In this document: piece after piece, positions 15,321 to 23,712 of the stretch | How positions within the stretch are numbered: position 1 is the stretch's first letter | How the letters are laid out: each line of letters starts with the position of its first letter | Assembly (NCBI GenBank): GCA_020846635.1 | Contig: JADLDO010000030.1 | Location: 1 to 39,141 of the forward strand | Direction of reading: 5' to 3' | Source: Caldilineaceae bacterium | Lineage (GTDB): Bacteria > Chloroflexota > Anaerolineae > Caldilineales > Caldilineaceae | DNA: 39,141 nucleotides | Program-made: the position numbers and the translations under genes | Notes under the pieces: model-generated | Databases searched by the model: none | What the model was told of the DNA's origin: nothing | What the model saw: the letters and a program-made list of their open reading frames with translations, nothing else

Positions 15321-15983
15321 ATGGCACTTAAGAATCAGGTCATAGCGAATCGTCCGGCTACGAAAACAAGCAGTGGGCCAGGAATCGGCTATCGTCTCCT
15401 CTACTTCTTCGGCATTACACCCTGGGATCATGGTCGCGCAGCCCCCCAACTTGTGGAGCTAATCGAGGGGCCTGATGCCCCGCCGCCGGGACGCGCGCTT
15501 GATCTGGGGTGCGGTACGGGGACGCAGGCAATCTACTTGGCGCAAAAGGGCTGGCAGGTAACAGGGGTGGACTATGTCCATCGGGCATTGGATACAGCAC
15601 GACAGCGGGCTGCTGCCGCCCATGTGACCCCCACATGGGTTGAAGGAGATGTCACGCGGCTTTCTGAGCTAGGCATCAATGCCAACAGTGGCGGTTACAA
15701 CCTGCTGCTCGACTTTGGTTGCTTCCACGGGTTGACTCCAGCCCAATGCGCTGCCTATGCAGCGGGGATCAGCGCCGTCGCCGCGCCCGGAGCCACATTT
15801 CTTCTCTTTAGCTTTGCACCCGGCAAGCGTGGTCCGGCCCCGCGCGGTCTCAGCCCCGACGAAATTGACCACTATTTTGGAGCCAAATGGGAGTTGCTTT
15901 CAGCCCGCCCTGCGAGCGAACAACGTCTGCCCTTCTTCCTCAAACGCGCTGATCCCACCCTCTATCGCATGCGTCTGCGCTAG
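15321..15983 (+). CDS. SAM-dependent class I methyltransferase
   Basis: Start at ATG 15321 (220 residues), seven bases after AGGGG. The longer frame begins in the -35 box of the promoter. RALDLGCGTGTQA (58-70) is the SAM-binding motif I, WQVTGVDYVHRAL is motif II with the acidic Asp, and LLLDFGCFHGL is the motif IV region. The N-terminal YRLLYFFGITPWDHG is common in small-molecule methyltransferases. Those include tellurite- and thiol-type enzymes, which may detoxify reactive compounds. Control by a TetR repressor fits a stress or xenobiotic response. The acceptor is unknown. Confidence 0.87.
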   Translation: MALKNQVIANRPATKTSSGPGIGYRLLYFFGITPWDHGRAAPQLVELIEGPDAPPPGRALDLGCGTGTQAIYLAQKGWQVTGVDYVHRALDTARQRAAAAHVTPTWVEGDVTRLSELGINANSGGYNLLLDFGCFHGLTPAQCAAYAAGISAVAAPGATFLLFSFAPGKRGPAPRGLSPDEIDHYFGAKWELLSARPASEQRLPFFLKRADPTLYRMRLR

Positions 15984-16088
15984 AGAGTGTCAGTGGCAAG
16001 AGAGGCGCTTGCGCGCTTCAGGGTCGTTCCTGCAATGGAATGGGCTATTGAGGGAAGATGATAGGGGTGCGATGCCGCCATTGTAGAG

Positions 16089-16170
16089 TAGGTCGGGTGG
16101 GATTCGAACCCACACGGTTATTCACCGACGGATTTTAAGTCCGTTGCGTCTGCCATTCCGCCACCGACCC
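16089..16170 (-). tRNA. tRNA-Leu(TAA)
   Basis: Read leftward it starts GGGTCGGTGGCGGAATGG and has an anticodon stem GGACT/ATCC around the loop with anticodon TAA. A long variable arm typical of leucine tRNAs follows, then the T-loop GGGTTCGAATCCC and an acceptor end with A as discriminator. The first pair is a G-T wobble. CCA is not encoded. Confidence 0.95.
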
Positions 16171-16226
16171 GAAGGGAGCGAAGGGGATTGAGGGGTTTTA
16201 GCCCCATTCCCAGAGTAATAGGATAA

Positions 16227-16271
16227 CACAAGACGTGCGAATTCGTCCAACGAAAGGATTCGCACGTCTTG
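16227..16271. repeat. Flanking repeat F, copy 1, forming a 14-bp hairpin
   Basis: Bases 16229-16242 pair exactly with 16258-16271. The left 32 bases (16227-16258) match 17254-17285 at 28 of 32 positions in the same orientation, but only this copy keeps the right arm of the hairpin. It lies between the tRNA and the end of the isomerase-like gene and could also terminate that gene. Confidence 0.7.
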
Positions 16272-16319
16272 GTGTCAATGACTACCCGTAGGATCATATG
16301 CGAGCTGATCCAGGGGAAG

Positions 16320-17192
16320 TTAGAGGTGTGGAACCTTCAAAACTTCTAGCAGATAGTTGCAGTTGATCCCGATTTTGTCGTCGACCGAACCTTCCCCTTC
16401 GTTGGGGCGCGGCGGATCGAGATCAAGCGTGATCCATCCCTTGTAGCCTCGCTCATTTAGCATGGCCCAAATCGCTGGATGGTCGACGCCACCAGCTCCC
16501 AAGTCCTTGTATAGAATCTCCGCCGCGTGCATCTCCTGCGTGGGTGTCGGGCCGGTATAGCCGCGATACGACGCCTTTGAGTCTTTCCAGTGGATGGCGG
16601 CTAGACGGTCGTAGTAGTCATCGATCAGTTGTACGGGATCGCCGCCGCCGAGATTTAACTGTGCGGTGTCGGGAATCCAAGAGACGATATCGGGATCGGT
16701 CTGATCGAGAAGCGCACGAACTTCCTCCGGTCGCTCGATTGGCCCCCAGATATGCGGGTGTGGGGCGATTGTTACACCCATCTCCAGCGTTCTCTTACCG
16801 ATTTCTGTCACAGTTTCCGCGATCGCTTTGATATCCTCTGCGGTCGTTCCGCTCTTCGGGCGGCGTCCCATATTGATCTTGAAGTGCGTACAGCCGAAAA
16901 TCTTTAGGAAATTGCGGCAGAAATCAACGTGATCGGTGATTGTTTCTTGGCGCTTGGATCGGTCGATGAACTCTGTCGACTGACCAGGCCCGCCGTTCGA
17001 GGCGGTAATGAGCCGTATCCCGTACTCGTCGAGGAGGTCTTTCAGAGCTTGTGGTTCATCAAGCCAGGCAGCTAGACCGCTGCGGTAAGGCTCAACACCC
17101 GGCAGACCATATTTGGCAATCAGTTTGACGGATTCGATGGTGAAGTCGCCGAAAATGGCTCCGCCCATAGCAAAGTGGATGTTGGTTGACAT
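16320..17192 (-). CDS. Sugar phosphate isomerase/epimerase family (xylose isomerase-like TIM barrel)
   Basis: Start at ATG 17192 (290 residues) with GGGAG upstream; the frame could extend 18 codons more without support. The pattern is that of AP-endonuclease-2/xylose isomerase-like proteins such as inosose dehydratases and hydroxypyruvate or ketose epimerases. Visible pieces are LIAKYGLPGVEPYR, FKINMGRRPKS, VTIAPHPHIWGPI, WIPDTAQLNLGG, AAIHWKDSK and WITLDLD, which supply the expected Glu, His, Asp, His and Asp metal ligands. It stands alone between two copies of a 32-base repeat next to a tRNA, so it may have been acquired as a cassette. The substrate is unknown. Confidence 0.85.
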   Translation of the reverse strand: MSTNIHFAMGGAIFGDFTIESVKLIAKYGLPGVEPYRSGLAAWLDEPQALKDLLDEYGIRLITASNGGPGQSTEFIDRSKRQETITDHVDFCRNFLKIFGCTHFKINMGRRPKSGTTAEDIKAIAETVTEIGKRTLEMGVTIAPHPHIWGPIERPEEVRALLDQTDPDIVSWIPDTAQLNLGGGDPVQLIDDYYDRLAAIHWKDSKASYRGYTGPTPTQEMHAAEILYKDLGAGGVDHPAIWAMLNERGYKGWITLDLDPPRPNEGEGSVDDKIGINCNYLLEVLKVPHL

Positions 17193-17253
17193 GATGAGAT
17201 CTCCCGTGGTGTGTGATGTGGTCATTCTGGCGAGTGACCAGAGCAAATCCTAG

Positions 17254-17285
17254 CACAAAACGTGCAAATTCGTCTAGCGAAAGGA
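17254..17285. repeat. Flanking repeat F, copy 2
   Basis: Matches 28 of 32 bases of 16227-16258 in direct orientation (for example ACGTGC and AATTCGTC blocks and GCGAAAGGA). It lacks the right hairpin arm. Together the two copies bracket the isomerase-like gene. Confidence 0.65.
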
Positions 17286-17513
17286 GATGCATTGCTCATG
17301 CCGCCTAATCGACGTCCGCGTACTCCATGTGGATTTGGTAGCCTTTCGGCGATCCAATCCTCTAGCGGCTCCTGCAAGACCAGAAGAGTTGGATCATAGA
17401 TCGCCGGATAATCGCAGCGAGACAAGGATAGAGGCGAGCAAGTGTGATAAGGCGCGTGACTTTCGCCTGTTACCTCATGTGCCGTATCAGACGCCGGACG
17501 GCAAACTAAACAA
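17286..17513. other. Stretch with a possible gene remnant
   Basis: No intact gene is visible. The leftward frame from 17425 reads DYPAIYDPTLLVLQEPLEDWIAERL and looks protein-like, but loses sense where it meets flanking repeat F. It may be the start of a gene broken by that repeat. I cannot identify its family. Confidence 0.25.
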
Positions 17514-17559
17514 ACCCTCCCAGAAGCGGCCCAGAGGGCTCCCCAGCTTCCGGGAGGGT
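17514..17559. repeat. Dispersed hairpin repeat, family H, copy 3 (inverted)
   Basis: ACCCTCCC and GGGAGGGT arms with a diverged centre. The flank GTCTTAGTGGCCT after it matches the reverse complement of the flank of copy 2, so it sits in opposite orientation. It lies 48 bases beyond the stop of the leftward aldolase gene. Confidence 0.7.
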
Positions 17560-17606
17560 GGTCTTAGTGGCCTATAAGCCCCCATACTACGCGATTCGTA
17601 TCGTGA

Positions 17607-18437
17607 TTAGTACAACGTGCCTTTTGCGCCTACCGGGCTTGCCACGGCTGCGCCGCTGAAGTCGACCGCGCCAAATTCCTCGCGCGCTGCCTTCAGCATC
17701 AAGGCTGCATCACTGATCAAGGCCAAGAACTGGAAGCCCTGGGCAATGCGTTGGCTGACCTCTGCCGCGCTAAAACAGTGCTTGCCTGCGGCCTTGCCCA
17801 CCTTTTTACAGACATCGAGCACGTGCATCATCGCCGCCTCGTGGTCTGTACCCGGCCCTGTTTCCTTTTGGGTCAGGCCCATCGAGAGCATGAGGTCGTT
17901 GGGGCCGATGAAGCAACCCACCACCCCATCCACCGACATGATCGCCTCGGCGTTCTCTACCGCCTGTACGGTTTCGATCATCACAATCACCGCCAAATGC
18001 TCATCGGCCCAGGTGCGGTAGTCGCCATCGATATAGCCAGAGACGCGGCTGCCACCCGAACTGCGCTGCCCCTTGGTGGCATAGCGCATGTTGGCGACGA
18101 CGGTCTTGGCATCCTCCGCGGTGTTGACCATCGGCACTACCAGCCCCAGCGCGCCCGCATCCAACGTGCGCTGAATCCAGATCGTGTCGTTCCAGGGTAC
18201 GCGCGCCATCGGCACAGCGCCCCCCAACTGGATGGCGCGGAAGCAGTTCACCATCGTTTCAAAGCCCACCGGGCTGTGTTCCGCATCGACCACCAGCCAG
18301 TCCCAACCGATTTGCGCCATGCTTTCGGCGGCAACCGGCGAGCAAAGCGATAGCCAACTGCCCACCGCGGGTTGACCGCCACGCAATTTGTCGGTTACAG
18401 GATTGGTCTTAATCTTGGAAATTCCCATTCCACCCAT
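17607..18437 (-). CDS. HpcH/HpaI family aldolase
   Basis: A 276-residue class II aldolase of the HpaI/RhmA group, which splits 2-keto-3-deoxy sugar acids or 4-hydroxy-2-ketoacids into pyruvate plus an aldehyde. LVVDAEHSP (48-56) holds the base and acidic residues, PMARVPWND has Arg79, and LGLVVPMVNT is the glycine-rich strand. IVMIETVQAVEN has metal ligand Glu155, and FIGPNDLMLSMG has metal ligand Asp181. The start ATG at 18437 has only a weak purine-rich site; an ATG three codons on is possible. It ends the second leftward catabolic train, 78 bases after the aldo/keto reductase gene. Confidence 0.9.
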   Translation of the reverse strand: MGGMGISKIKTNPVTDKLRGGQPAVGSWLSLCSPVAAESMAQIGWDWLVVDAEHSPVGFETMVNCFRAIQLGGAVPMARVPWNDTIWIQRTLDAGALGLVVPMVNTAEDAKTVVANMRYATKGQRSSGGSRVSGYIDGDYRTWADEHLAVIVMIETVQAVENAEAIMSVDGVVGCFIGPNDLMLSMGLTQKETGPGTDHEAAMMHVLDVCKKVGKAAGKHCFSAAEVSQRIAQGFQFLALISDAALMLKAAREEFGAVDFSGAAVASPVGAKGTLY

Positions 18438-18515
18438 CTTTTTTCTCTACGCTTTCTATCATTGTGTTAGTCACGAACATCTGCTGTTACAACCCGTACG
18501 CATGGCGCTACCTGT

Positions 18516-19505
18516 CTACACGGCTTGGGCTGCATCTACATAGGTTGGTACTGCTTCTTCGACAAAAATTTGGTCAATGGCGGCGCGGTCGGCATCGCTT
18601 AACTGCCACTCCGTTGCCTGGACATTCTCGACCAACTCTTGCTCATTGCGCATCCCCACCAGCGCCACGGAGACAGCCGGATGGCCTGTCACCCAGGCAA
18701 TCGCCAACTGCGCCACAGTGCGCCCATAATCGGCGGCAAACTCCTTGAGCCGTTGGGTCACGCGTAACTCCTTCAAAAAATGTTCACGCTCAAAGAGAGG
18801 AAGCCCAAACGCACTCCCCTTAGAGCGCCAATCCCAATCGACAAACGTGGTCTTCGGCGTGAATGTGCCGGTGAGCAGACCAAAGGCTAACGTACCATAG
18901 GCCATAAAGCCAATTTGATGGGCCAAGCAATAGGGCAGCACCTCTGCCTGCATCCTGCGGTCATAGGGATGATAGCCGACCTGGTTCGCTGTTAAATGAC
19001 CAGCCTGCTCACATTCCTCCATCATCGCCACAGTGAAATTCGAGACACCATAATGGCGAATCTTGCCCGCCGCCTTTAATGCTTCCAGCGCGCCAATCGG
19101 TTCTGCAATGGGCGTGGCATGATCGGGCCAGTGAATCAGCATCAGGTCAATACAATCGGTGTTGAGCCGCCGCAGACAGCCTTCTGTGCGCTCAAGGATG
19201 TAGTCATGTTTGGAACTGCGCCCCGTGATCTTGCCCGCGTCGTCATAGGTGAAGCCTACCTTTGTCACCAGGACAATTTCATTGCGGCGGTTGCCCAACG
19301 CCTTACCGAGTAATTCCTCGGAATGATAAGGCCCATAGACTTCGGCTGTGTCAAAGAGTGTAATGCCGTGGTCAATTGCCATTGCAACGGCGTTGCTTGC
19401 CTGGGCCACATCAATTGCACCATATTGGGTGGTGCTCAATTCCCAAGTGCCGAAGCCCAACGCCGAACAAACAAGCCCGCTGTCACCCATCGCTTTTTGT
19501 TGCAT
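18516..19505 (-). CDS. Aldo/keto reductase
   Basis: A 329-residue NADPH-type aldo/keto reductase with the full catalytic tetrad: Asp52 and Tyr57 in FDTAEVYG, Lys82 in VLVTKVG and His125 in LIHWPD. The C-terminal VALVGMRNEQELVENV is the cofactor-phosphate segment. It reduces aldehydes or ketones to alcohols, or the reverse. An AAGGAA site precedes the ATG. With the aldolase downstream and amidohydrolases upstream it probably handles an aldehyde or keto intermediate of the same pathway. Confidence 0.92.
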   Translation of the reverse strand: MQQKAMGDSGLVCSALGFGTWELSTTQYGAIDVAQASNAVAMAIDHGITLFDTAEVYGPYHSEELLGKALGNRRNEIVLVTKVGFTYDDAGKITGRSSKHDYILERTEGCLRRLNTDCIDLMLIHWPDHATPIAEPIGALEALKAAGKIRHYGVSNFTVAMMEECEQAGHLTANQVGYHPYDRRMQAEVLPYCLAHQIGFMAYGTLAFGLLTGTFTPKTTFVDWDWRSKGSAFGLPLFEREHFLKELRVTQRLKEFAADYGRTVAQLAIAWVTGHPAVSVALVGMRNEQELVENVQATEWQLSDADRAAIDQIFVEEAVPTYVDAAQAV

Positions 19506-19537
19506 GACTCGTTCCTTAGCTGGATTCTCCTGTATAC

Positions 19538-20017
19538 TCAGGGAATCTCGATGACAATCACCTGTTTTTCTGCCCGATTCTCTAGCGTCACATCATAGGT
19601 TTCGGCGATATACGGCCCCTTTTCTAGCCCCTCTGGGAACTCTGCACCAGTTGTATCTGCTGTATCTGCACCGGTTTCGACCGTCACCGTTTCGACCGTC
19701 ACGGGATAGGCGCGGACGCGCGTTTGCACAGGGTCAAACCACGACTGCCCGGTCTTTACATCAAATTCCCAGCCATGCCACGGACAGCGCAAAATCTGGC
19801 CGCGATGGGTATAGCTGTATTCACCGGGTACGCGCGCCATCAGGAGGCCGGTGAGGCGACCCTGGCAGAGCGGCCCTCCCTGGTGTGGGCAGGTGTTACG
19901 CAGCGCATAGAACTCTCCACCCACATTAAAGACACCAATCGAACGGCCTGCTACTTCGATAATCTTACGCTCACCGGGTGGGATCTCGTCCACTGTGCCA
20001 ACCACATGTTTTGGCAT
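19538..20017 (-). CDS. Rieske [2Fe-2S] ferredoxin-type protein
   Basis: A 159-residue protein with both Rieske cluster loops: CPHQGGPLC with Cys43 and His45, and CPWHGWEF with Cys78 and His81. No oxygenase catalytic domain follows, so it is a small electron carrier or a ferredoxin component. The C-terminus (residues 100-159) is an unusual Thr/Val-rich tail (VTVETVTVETGADTADTTGAE). An AGGG site precedes the ATG. It is 11 bases downstream of the amidohydrolase gene, in the same train. No oxygenase or reductase partner is present in the window. Confidence 0.9.
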   Translation of the reverse strand: MPKHVVGTVDEIPPGERKIIEVAGRSIGVFNVGGEFYALRNTCPHQGGPLCQGRLTGLLMARVPGEYSYTHRGQILRCPWHGWEFDVKTGQSWFDPVQTRVRAYPVTVETVTVETGADTADTTGAEFPEGLEKGPYIAETYDVTLENRAEKQVIVIEIP

Positions 20018-20028
20018 GGGCCGCCCTT

Positions 20029-21141
20029 CTAGGTTAGGTTATAGAGTTTGCGTGCATTACCAGCCATGATCTTCTGCTTGAGCGTGCGCTCCAACTGCAC
20101 AGGAAAGGCGCGGTCGGGCGCATCAAAATCCCAATGGGGATAGTCGGTGGCAAACATCAGCCGGTCGTCAGCATCAAGCTGCTGGAGCAGTTGCAGAAAA
20201 TATTGGCGTTTGGGTGGCTCTTCCATCGGCTGCGTCGTCAGCCAGAAGTGGTCATGAATGTATTCCGAGGGCGCGCGGCGCAAGGCCGGGACTTCGGCAC
20301 GCAGCTTGCGCCAGCTTTGATCCAGCCGCCACGCCAGCGGCGGCAGCCAGGCAAATCCCCCTTCAATCAAGACGATGCGCAAGTTGGGGAACTGCTCAAA
20401 GACCCCTTCGCAGACCAAACTTGTCACCTGTGCCTGGAAGGCCTGGGACATGCCTGCGTGGTCTTCGATATAGTGCGAAGGCCAGCCCGCCCCCGTAATC
20501 GGCCCGCCGCCCGCGCCGCCGAAGTGGATGCCGATGGGCAGGTTATGCTCACTGGCGGCTTCATACATTTTCCAATATTTGCGCCGTCCCAGCGGCTCCG
20601 CTGTGCGCGCCACCACCAGCACTTGGACAAAGCCCGGCAGAGCGGCGGCACGATAAATCTCGGCGGCGCTTAGCTCGCCATCTTCATAGGGCACAATGAT
20701 GGACGCCTTGAGGCGCGGCTCCGGTTCTGTCCACTCCGCAAGCTGCCAGTCGTTGAGGGCTTGCGAGAGTGCTGCGCCATACTCCAAATTGAGCTGCCCG
20801 CCCGCGCCATACAGCGGGTTGAGGATGCCATATTCAAGCTGCCAGCGATCCAACAACTGCTCGCGCATAAAATCCAGGTTCGAGCCAGGCGGCTCACCCG
20901 TAGGCGGCCATGCATCACGGCGCGCTGCGTTGGGGACTGCGCGCGTGTAGATGCCGCCCGTATGCCCGCGGCTGCCGATTGTCTGATGATACTCTTGCCA
21001 ACGCTTGGGCAAGTAGGGATAGAGCGCCTTGTCGGTTGGCGGCGCGTTGTGGATGTCACAGTCAATGACTGCAATCCTGTCACTTACTTTGTCGCTAGCT
21101 TGCTGGCTTTGCGCCGGCGCAACCTGTAGATTCACAGCCAT
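20029..21141 (-). CDS. Amidohydrolase_2 family protein (copy 1 of a tandem pair)
   Basis: A 370-residue TIM-barrel protein of the ACMSD-like amidohydrolase_2 group. AVIDCDIHNAPP holds a D-x-H in place of the usual HxH. PIGIHFGGAGGG carries the middle His, and LMFATDYPHWDFD the C-terminal Asp and His. RIVLIEGGFAWLPPLAWRLD is typical of the group. Members decarboxylate or hydrolyse aromatic or cyclic acids. AGGAGG lies four bases before the ATG. It shares much sequence and length with the next gene upstream (21181-22305), so they arose by duplication and may form one mixed oligomer or act on related compounds. Confidence 0.87.
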   Translation of the reverse strand: MAVNLQVAPAQSQQASDKVSDRIAVIDCDIHNAPPTDKALYPYLPKRWQEYHQTIGSRGHTGGIYTRAVPNAARRDAWPPTGEPPGSNLDFMREQLLDRWQLEYGILNPLYGAGGQLNLEYGAALSQALNDWQLAEWTEPEPRLKASIIVPYEDGELSAAEIYRAAALPGFVQVLVVARTAEPLGRRKYWKMYEAASEHNLPIGIHFGGAGGGPITGAGWPSHYIEDHAGMSQAFQAQVTSLVCEGVFEQFPNLRIVLIEGGFAWLPPLAWRLDQSWRKLRAEVPALRRAPSEYIHDHFWLTTQPMEEPPKRQYFLQLLQQLDADDRLMFATDYPHWDFDAPDRAFPVQLERTLKQKIMAGNARKLYNLT

Positions 21142-21180
21142 GATTCCTCCTATCCATCAAGTCATACACGCTAACCCTAT

Positions 21181-22305
21181 TTAGCCCGCGCGCTTCACGC
21201 TCGCCGGAAGCCGGTAAAAAGAGCGTGCGTTTTCCGCCATTACCTTCGCCATCGTCGCTTGGGGCAGTGCGACCGGCCAAGCCTCTTCGTTGCTGTCAAA
21301 ATGCCAATGGGGATAGTCGGTCGAGAACATGAGCATGTCGTCTGACTCCAATTGTTCGATGATCTGCAACAGAAACTCCTGCTGTGGCGGCGCATTGACG
21401 GGCTGCACAGTCAGGCGCAGATGCGAGCGCATGTACTCGGAGGGTGGCTGCTTGACCCAGGGTGTATTGTGCCGCAGCCCCTTCCACTCTTTATCAGTGC
21501 GCCACATGAGAGCAGTCATCCAGGTGAAACCGCCCTCGATCAGCGCCACGCGCAAGTCGGGAAAACGGTCGAATGCGCCTTCAAAGATCAAGCTCATCAC
21601 CTGCGACTGGAAGACCTGCGCCATCCCTGCATACTCTTCTAAATAGGTGGAAGGCCAGCCCGTGGGCGTCGGTGAATGACCGGGCGCGCCGCCATAGTGG
21701 ATGCCGATGGCAAGCCCATGCTTGGTTGCCGCCTCGTAGATGGGATCGTAATAGCGTTTGCCATAGGGAATCAAGGAGCGTACGGGCATCATCACCTGCA
21801 CAAAACCGGGATGCCCCGCATAACGCTCGATCTCACGCGCGGCAAGCAGAGGATTCTGGCTCGGCACGACCAGTGAGGCGCGCAGTCGAGGCTCTGGGTC
21901 AAGCCATGCATCGACCTGCCACTGGTTGATCGCGGTTGCCATGTCCGCGGCGAGATCTTCCAGATGAATACTTTGCACCCAATAGGCGTTCGTCAAAATC
22001 GCAAAATCTACGTCCCACGCATCCAGCACTTGCTCGCGCACCAGCCCCAGATCGGAACCTGGCGGGCCATCGGGTGGGCGGCTGTCCGCTCTTGCCGTCG
22101 TGGGCGCGCCCTTTGGGTAATCATTGGCATCCGGCCCCACAAAGGCAGACTCGCTGATATAGTCGCGCCAGTGATCCGGCAAATAAGGCAAGAGGGTCTT
22201 GAGCGACGGCACTTCATTATGCACGTCAGCGTCGATGACTGGGTAGGTTGTCAACGGGGATTTGGCACTCTCTGGCACCTTTTCACCGGCTGGATTGGCG
22301 TGCAT
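21181..22305 (-). CDS. Amidohydrolase_2 family protein (copy 2 of a tandem pair)
   Basis: A 374-residue paralog of the 20029-21141 product. Blocks match in order: VIDADVHNEVP near the start, then GLAIGIHYGGAPGHSPT, RVALIEGGFTWMTALMWR, and LMFSTDYPHWHFD. Again DxH replaces HxH at the first metal site in both copies, so this is a subgroup feature rather than decay. The ATG has GGAG upstream. It is the first gene of the leftward train. The long non-coding region behind it should hold the promoter; TACAAT read leftward near 22365 is a possible -10 box. Confidence 0.87.
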   Translation of the reverse strand: MHANPAGEKVPESAKSPLTTYPVIDADVHNEVPSLKTLLPYLPDHWRDYISESAFVGPDANDYPKGAPTTARADSRPPDGPPGSDLGLVREQVLDAWDVDFAILTNAYWVQSIHLEDLAADMATAINQWQVDAWLDPEPRLRASLVVPSQNPLLAAREIERYAGHPGFVQVMMPVRSLIPYGKRYYDPIYEAATKHGLAIGIHYGGAPGHSPTPTGWPSTYLEEYAGMAQVFQSQVMSLIFEGAFDRFPDLRVALIEGGFTWMTALMWRTDKEWKGLRHNTPWVKQPPSEYMRSHLRLTVQPVNAPPQQEFLLQIIEQLESDDMLMFSTDYPHWHFDSNEEAWPVALPQATMAKVMAENARSFYRLPASVKRAG

Positions 22306-22745
22306 AGGAAAATCTCCGGTTGGCCGCGGCGGTCATTGAGGTTTGTCGACTGGGATACCTCTATTGTAACGACATTTGCGAAAAATGACGATAACTGATC
22401 TTGAGCGCACACGTGGTTTTGGGGCCAGAATAGCAGTTGCCTACCTGGACAACACGATCTATACTTGTACGGCCTCTTCGCGCTCACCGAAATTGTTAAC
22501 AGGCTACTGCACCCGAAGGCTGTCTGTTTACTGCATTTCGTGCTGCTCTGCTGATCGCAATGTCGTTGGGTATACTCTCCGAAAGGCAGCCTGCGTGTTT
22601 CACACAGGTTTTTTCGCCTGCCTCGCTCTTGTCTAGCGGCGTAAATGAGACATGGTGGACATGGCAAAACGACCTCGTGAATGTTTCCGGGCAAACCGGG
22701 AAAGGATTTTTATTGCCCCCAGATGATGGCCGGTAGCGGTACAAT
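22306..22745. other. Long intergenic region with an orphan hairpin
   Basis: Several overlapping short frames exist on both strands, but none has a ribosome site, domain or steady composition. At 22590-22614 a small imperfect hairpin (CCTGCGTGT with ACACAGG) is followed by six T on the forward strand, nested in AGGCAG...CTGCCT arms. TATACT sits at 22571-22576. This may mark the end of an unseen short RNA, or be chance. Confidence 0.35.
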
Positions 22746-22793
22746 GTAGCAAAGAGACACAGTAACAAAGATACACAGTAACAAAGATACACA
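22746..22793. repeat. Tandem repeat, three copies of 16 bp
   Basis: The unit GTAACAAAGATACACA occurs twice exactly (22762-22777, 22778-22793) and once with two changes (22746-22761). It ends about 40 bases before the start of the secreted-protein gene, in its probable leader or promoter zone. Confidence 0.85.
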
Positions 22794-22833
22794 ATCAACT
22801 CCTGAAAACCTATCTCCCGAAAAGAGGAAAGCA

Positions 22834-23673
22834 ATGAAGACCAAGTATTGGCTGCCTATGCTGTTAACGGCCCTCCTGGCAATCGTTCTCGCCACAGGTG
22901 TTGCCCTCGCGGCATCGACGACAGAAATCGTTACAGAGCACGATATTACGCGTCAGGCCGAGAACACGCCACCCACTGACAATTGGGTCCTCTTTACACG
23001 CACTCCTGCGAGCAGCGGCGTATTTGTGGTTGGGCCAGCGACGCCGCCTGTTGGCATTGGCAGCATCGAGTTCGAAACACCCACAGGGAGCGACAAGGTC
23101 TTTCTGTTCAACTATGATCATATCGGCACCCCTTTGGCTGCCATTGACGCGATCCGCTATGCCACGTACCGCTCTGCCGGATCTTTACAGCAGGTCACTT
23201 CGCTCAATATTCAGGTCGACTATAACGGGTCAGATCCAGAGGGCTTCACGACGCTGGTCTTTGAGCCTGTCTACAACACGGCGCAAGGCGCTGTGGTCTC
23301 TGACCAGTGGCAGACTTGGGATGCTTACGCCGGCGGGAATGCGATTTGGTGGTCAACAAGAGCAATCAATGGCGTCTGCGCCACCAGTTGCTATGTATCA
23401 TGGCAGACGATTGTCAACGCCAACCCGAACGCTACGATCTTGGGGGGCTTCGGCGTCAATCAAGGCAGCGGCAACGCCGCCCTTGTAGCGGCTGTTGATG
23501 CGCTCACACTGGGACACGCGGGCAATACCATCGTCTATGACTTCGAGCCATATGAAGTGGCAAAGACGCAGGAACAGTGCAAGAACGGCGGCTGGCAGAG
23601 TGTGACGCGGGCCGACGGTAGCCCATTCAAAAATCAGGGTGACTGCATCCAGTACGTCAACACCGGCAAGTAA
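22834..23673 (+). CDS. Secreted protein with C-terminal CKNGGW motif
   Basis: The 279-residue product has a clear signal peptide: MKTKYW, hydrophobic LPMLLTALLAIVLATGVALA, cleavage after ALA. The mature region is beta-rich and reads like a jelly-roll (SIEFETPTGSDKVFLFNYDHIGT). It ends with CKNGGWQSV...FKNQGDCIQYVNTGK. That tail with its two cysteines is a recurrent ending of secreted proteins in Gram-positive-like and Chloroflexota bacteria. It should be exported; a surface or matrix role is inferred. GAGGAAAG precedes the ATG. A 10-of-11 hairpin follows the stop. Confidence 0.75.
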   Translation: MKTKYWLPMLLTALLAIVLATGVALAASTTEIVTEHDITRQAENTPPTDNWVLFTRTPASSGVFVVGPATPPVGIGSIEFETPTGSDKVFLFNYDHIGTPLAAIDAIRYATYRSAGSLQQVTSLNIQVDYNGSDPEGFTTLVFEPVYNTAQGAVVSDQWQTWDAYAGGNAIWWSTRAINGVCATSCYVSWQTIVNANPNATILGGFGVNQGSGNAALVAAVDALTLGHAGNTIVYDFEPYEVAKTQEQCKNGGWQSVTRADGSPFKNQGDCIQYVNTGK

Positions 23674-23712
23674 ATAAGCCGTCTGGCGACTGTTACGTGG
23701 AATCTGCAACAA

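Noticed and set aside
16229..16271. tRNA-linked phage attachment site
   Set aside because: The repeat does not copy the tRNA end and no integrase gene is nearby.
22681..22746. GGCAAACC followed by GAAA and GGTAGC, resembling a c-di-GMP-I riboswitch
   Set aside because: The conserved ACGCAAAGC segment and the second helix are missing, so the match is only to short pieces.
22251..22834. Overlapping short frames on both strands in the long intergenic region
   Set aside because: They overlap each other, cover a tandem repeat and lack starts with ribosome sites.
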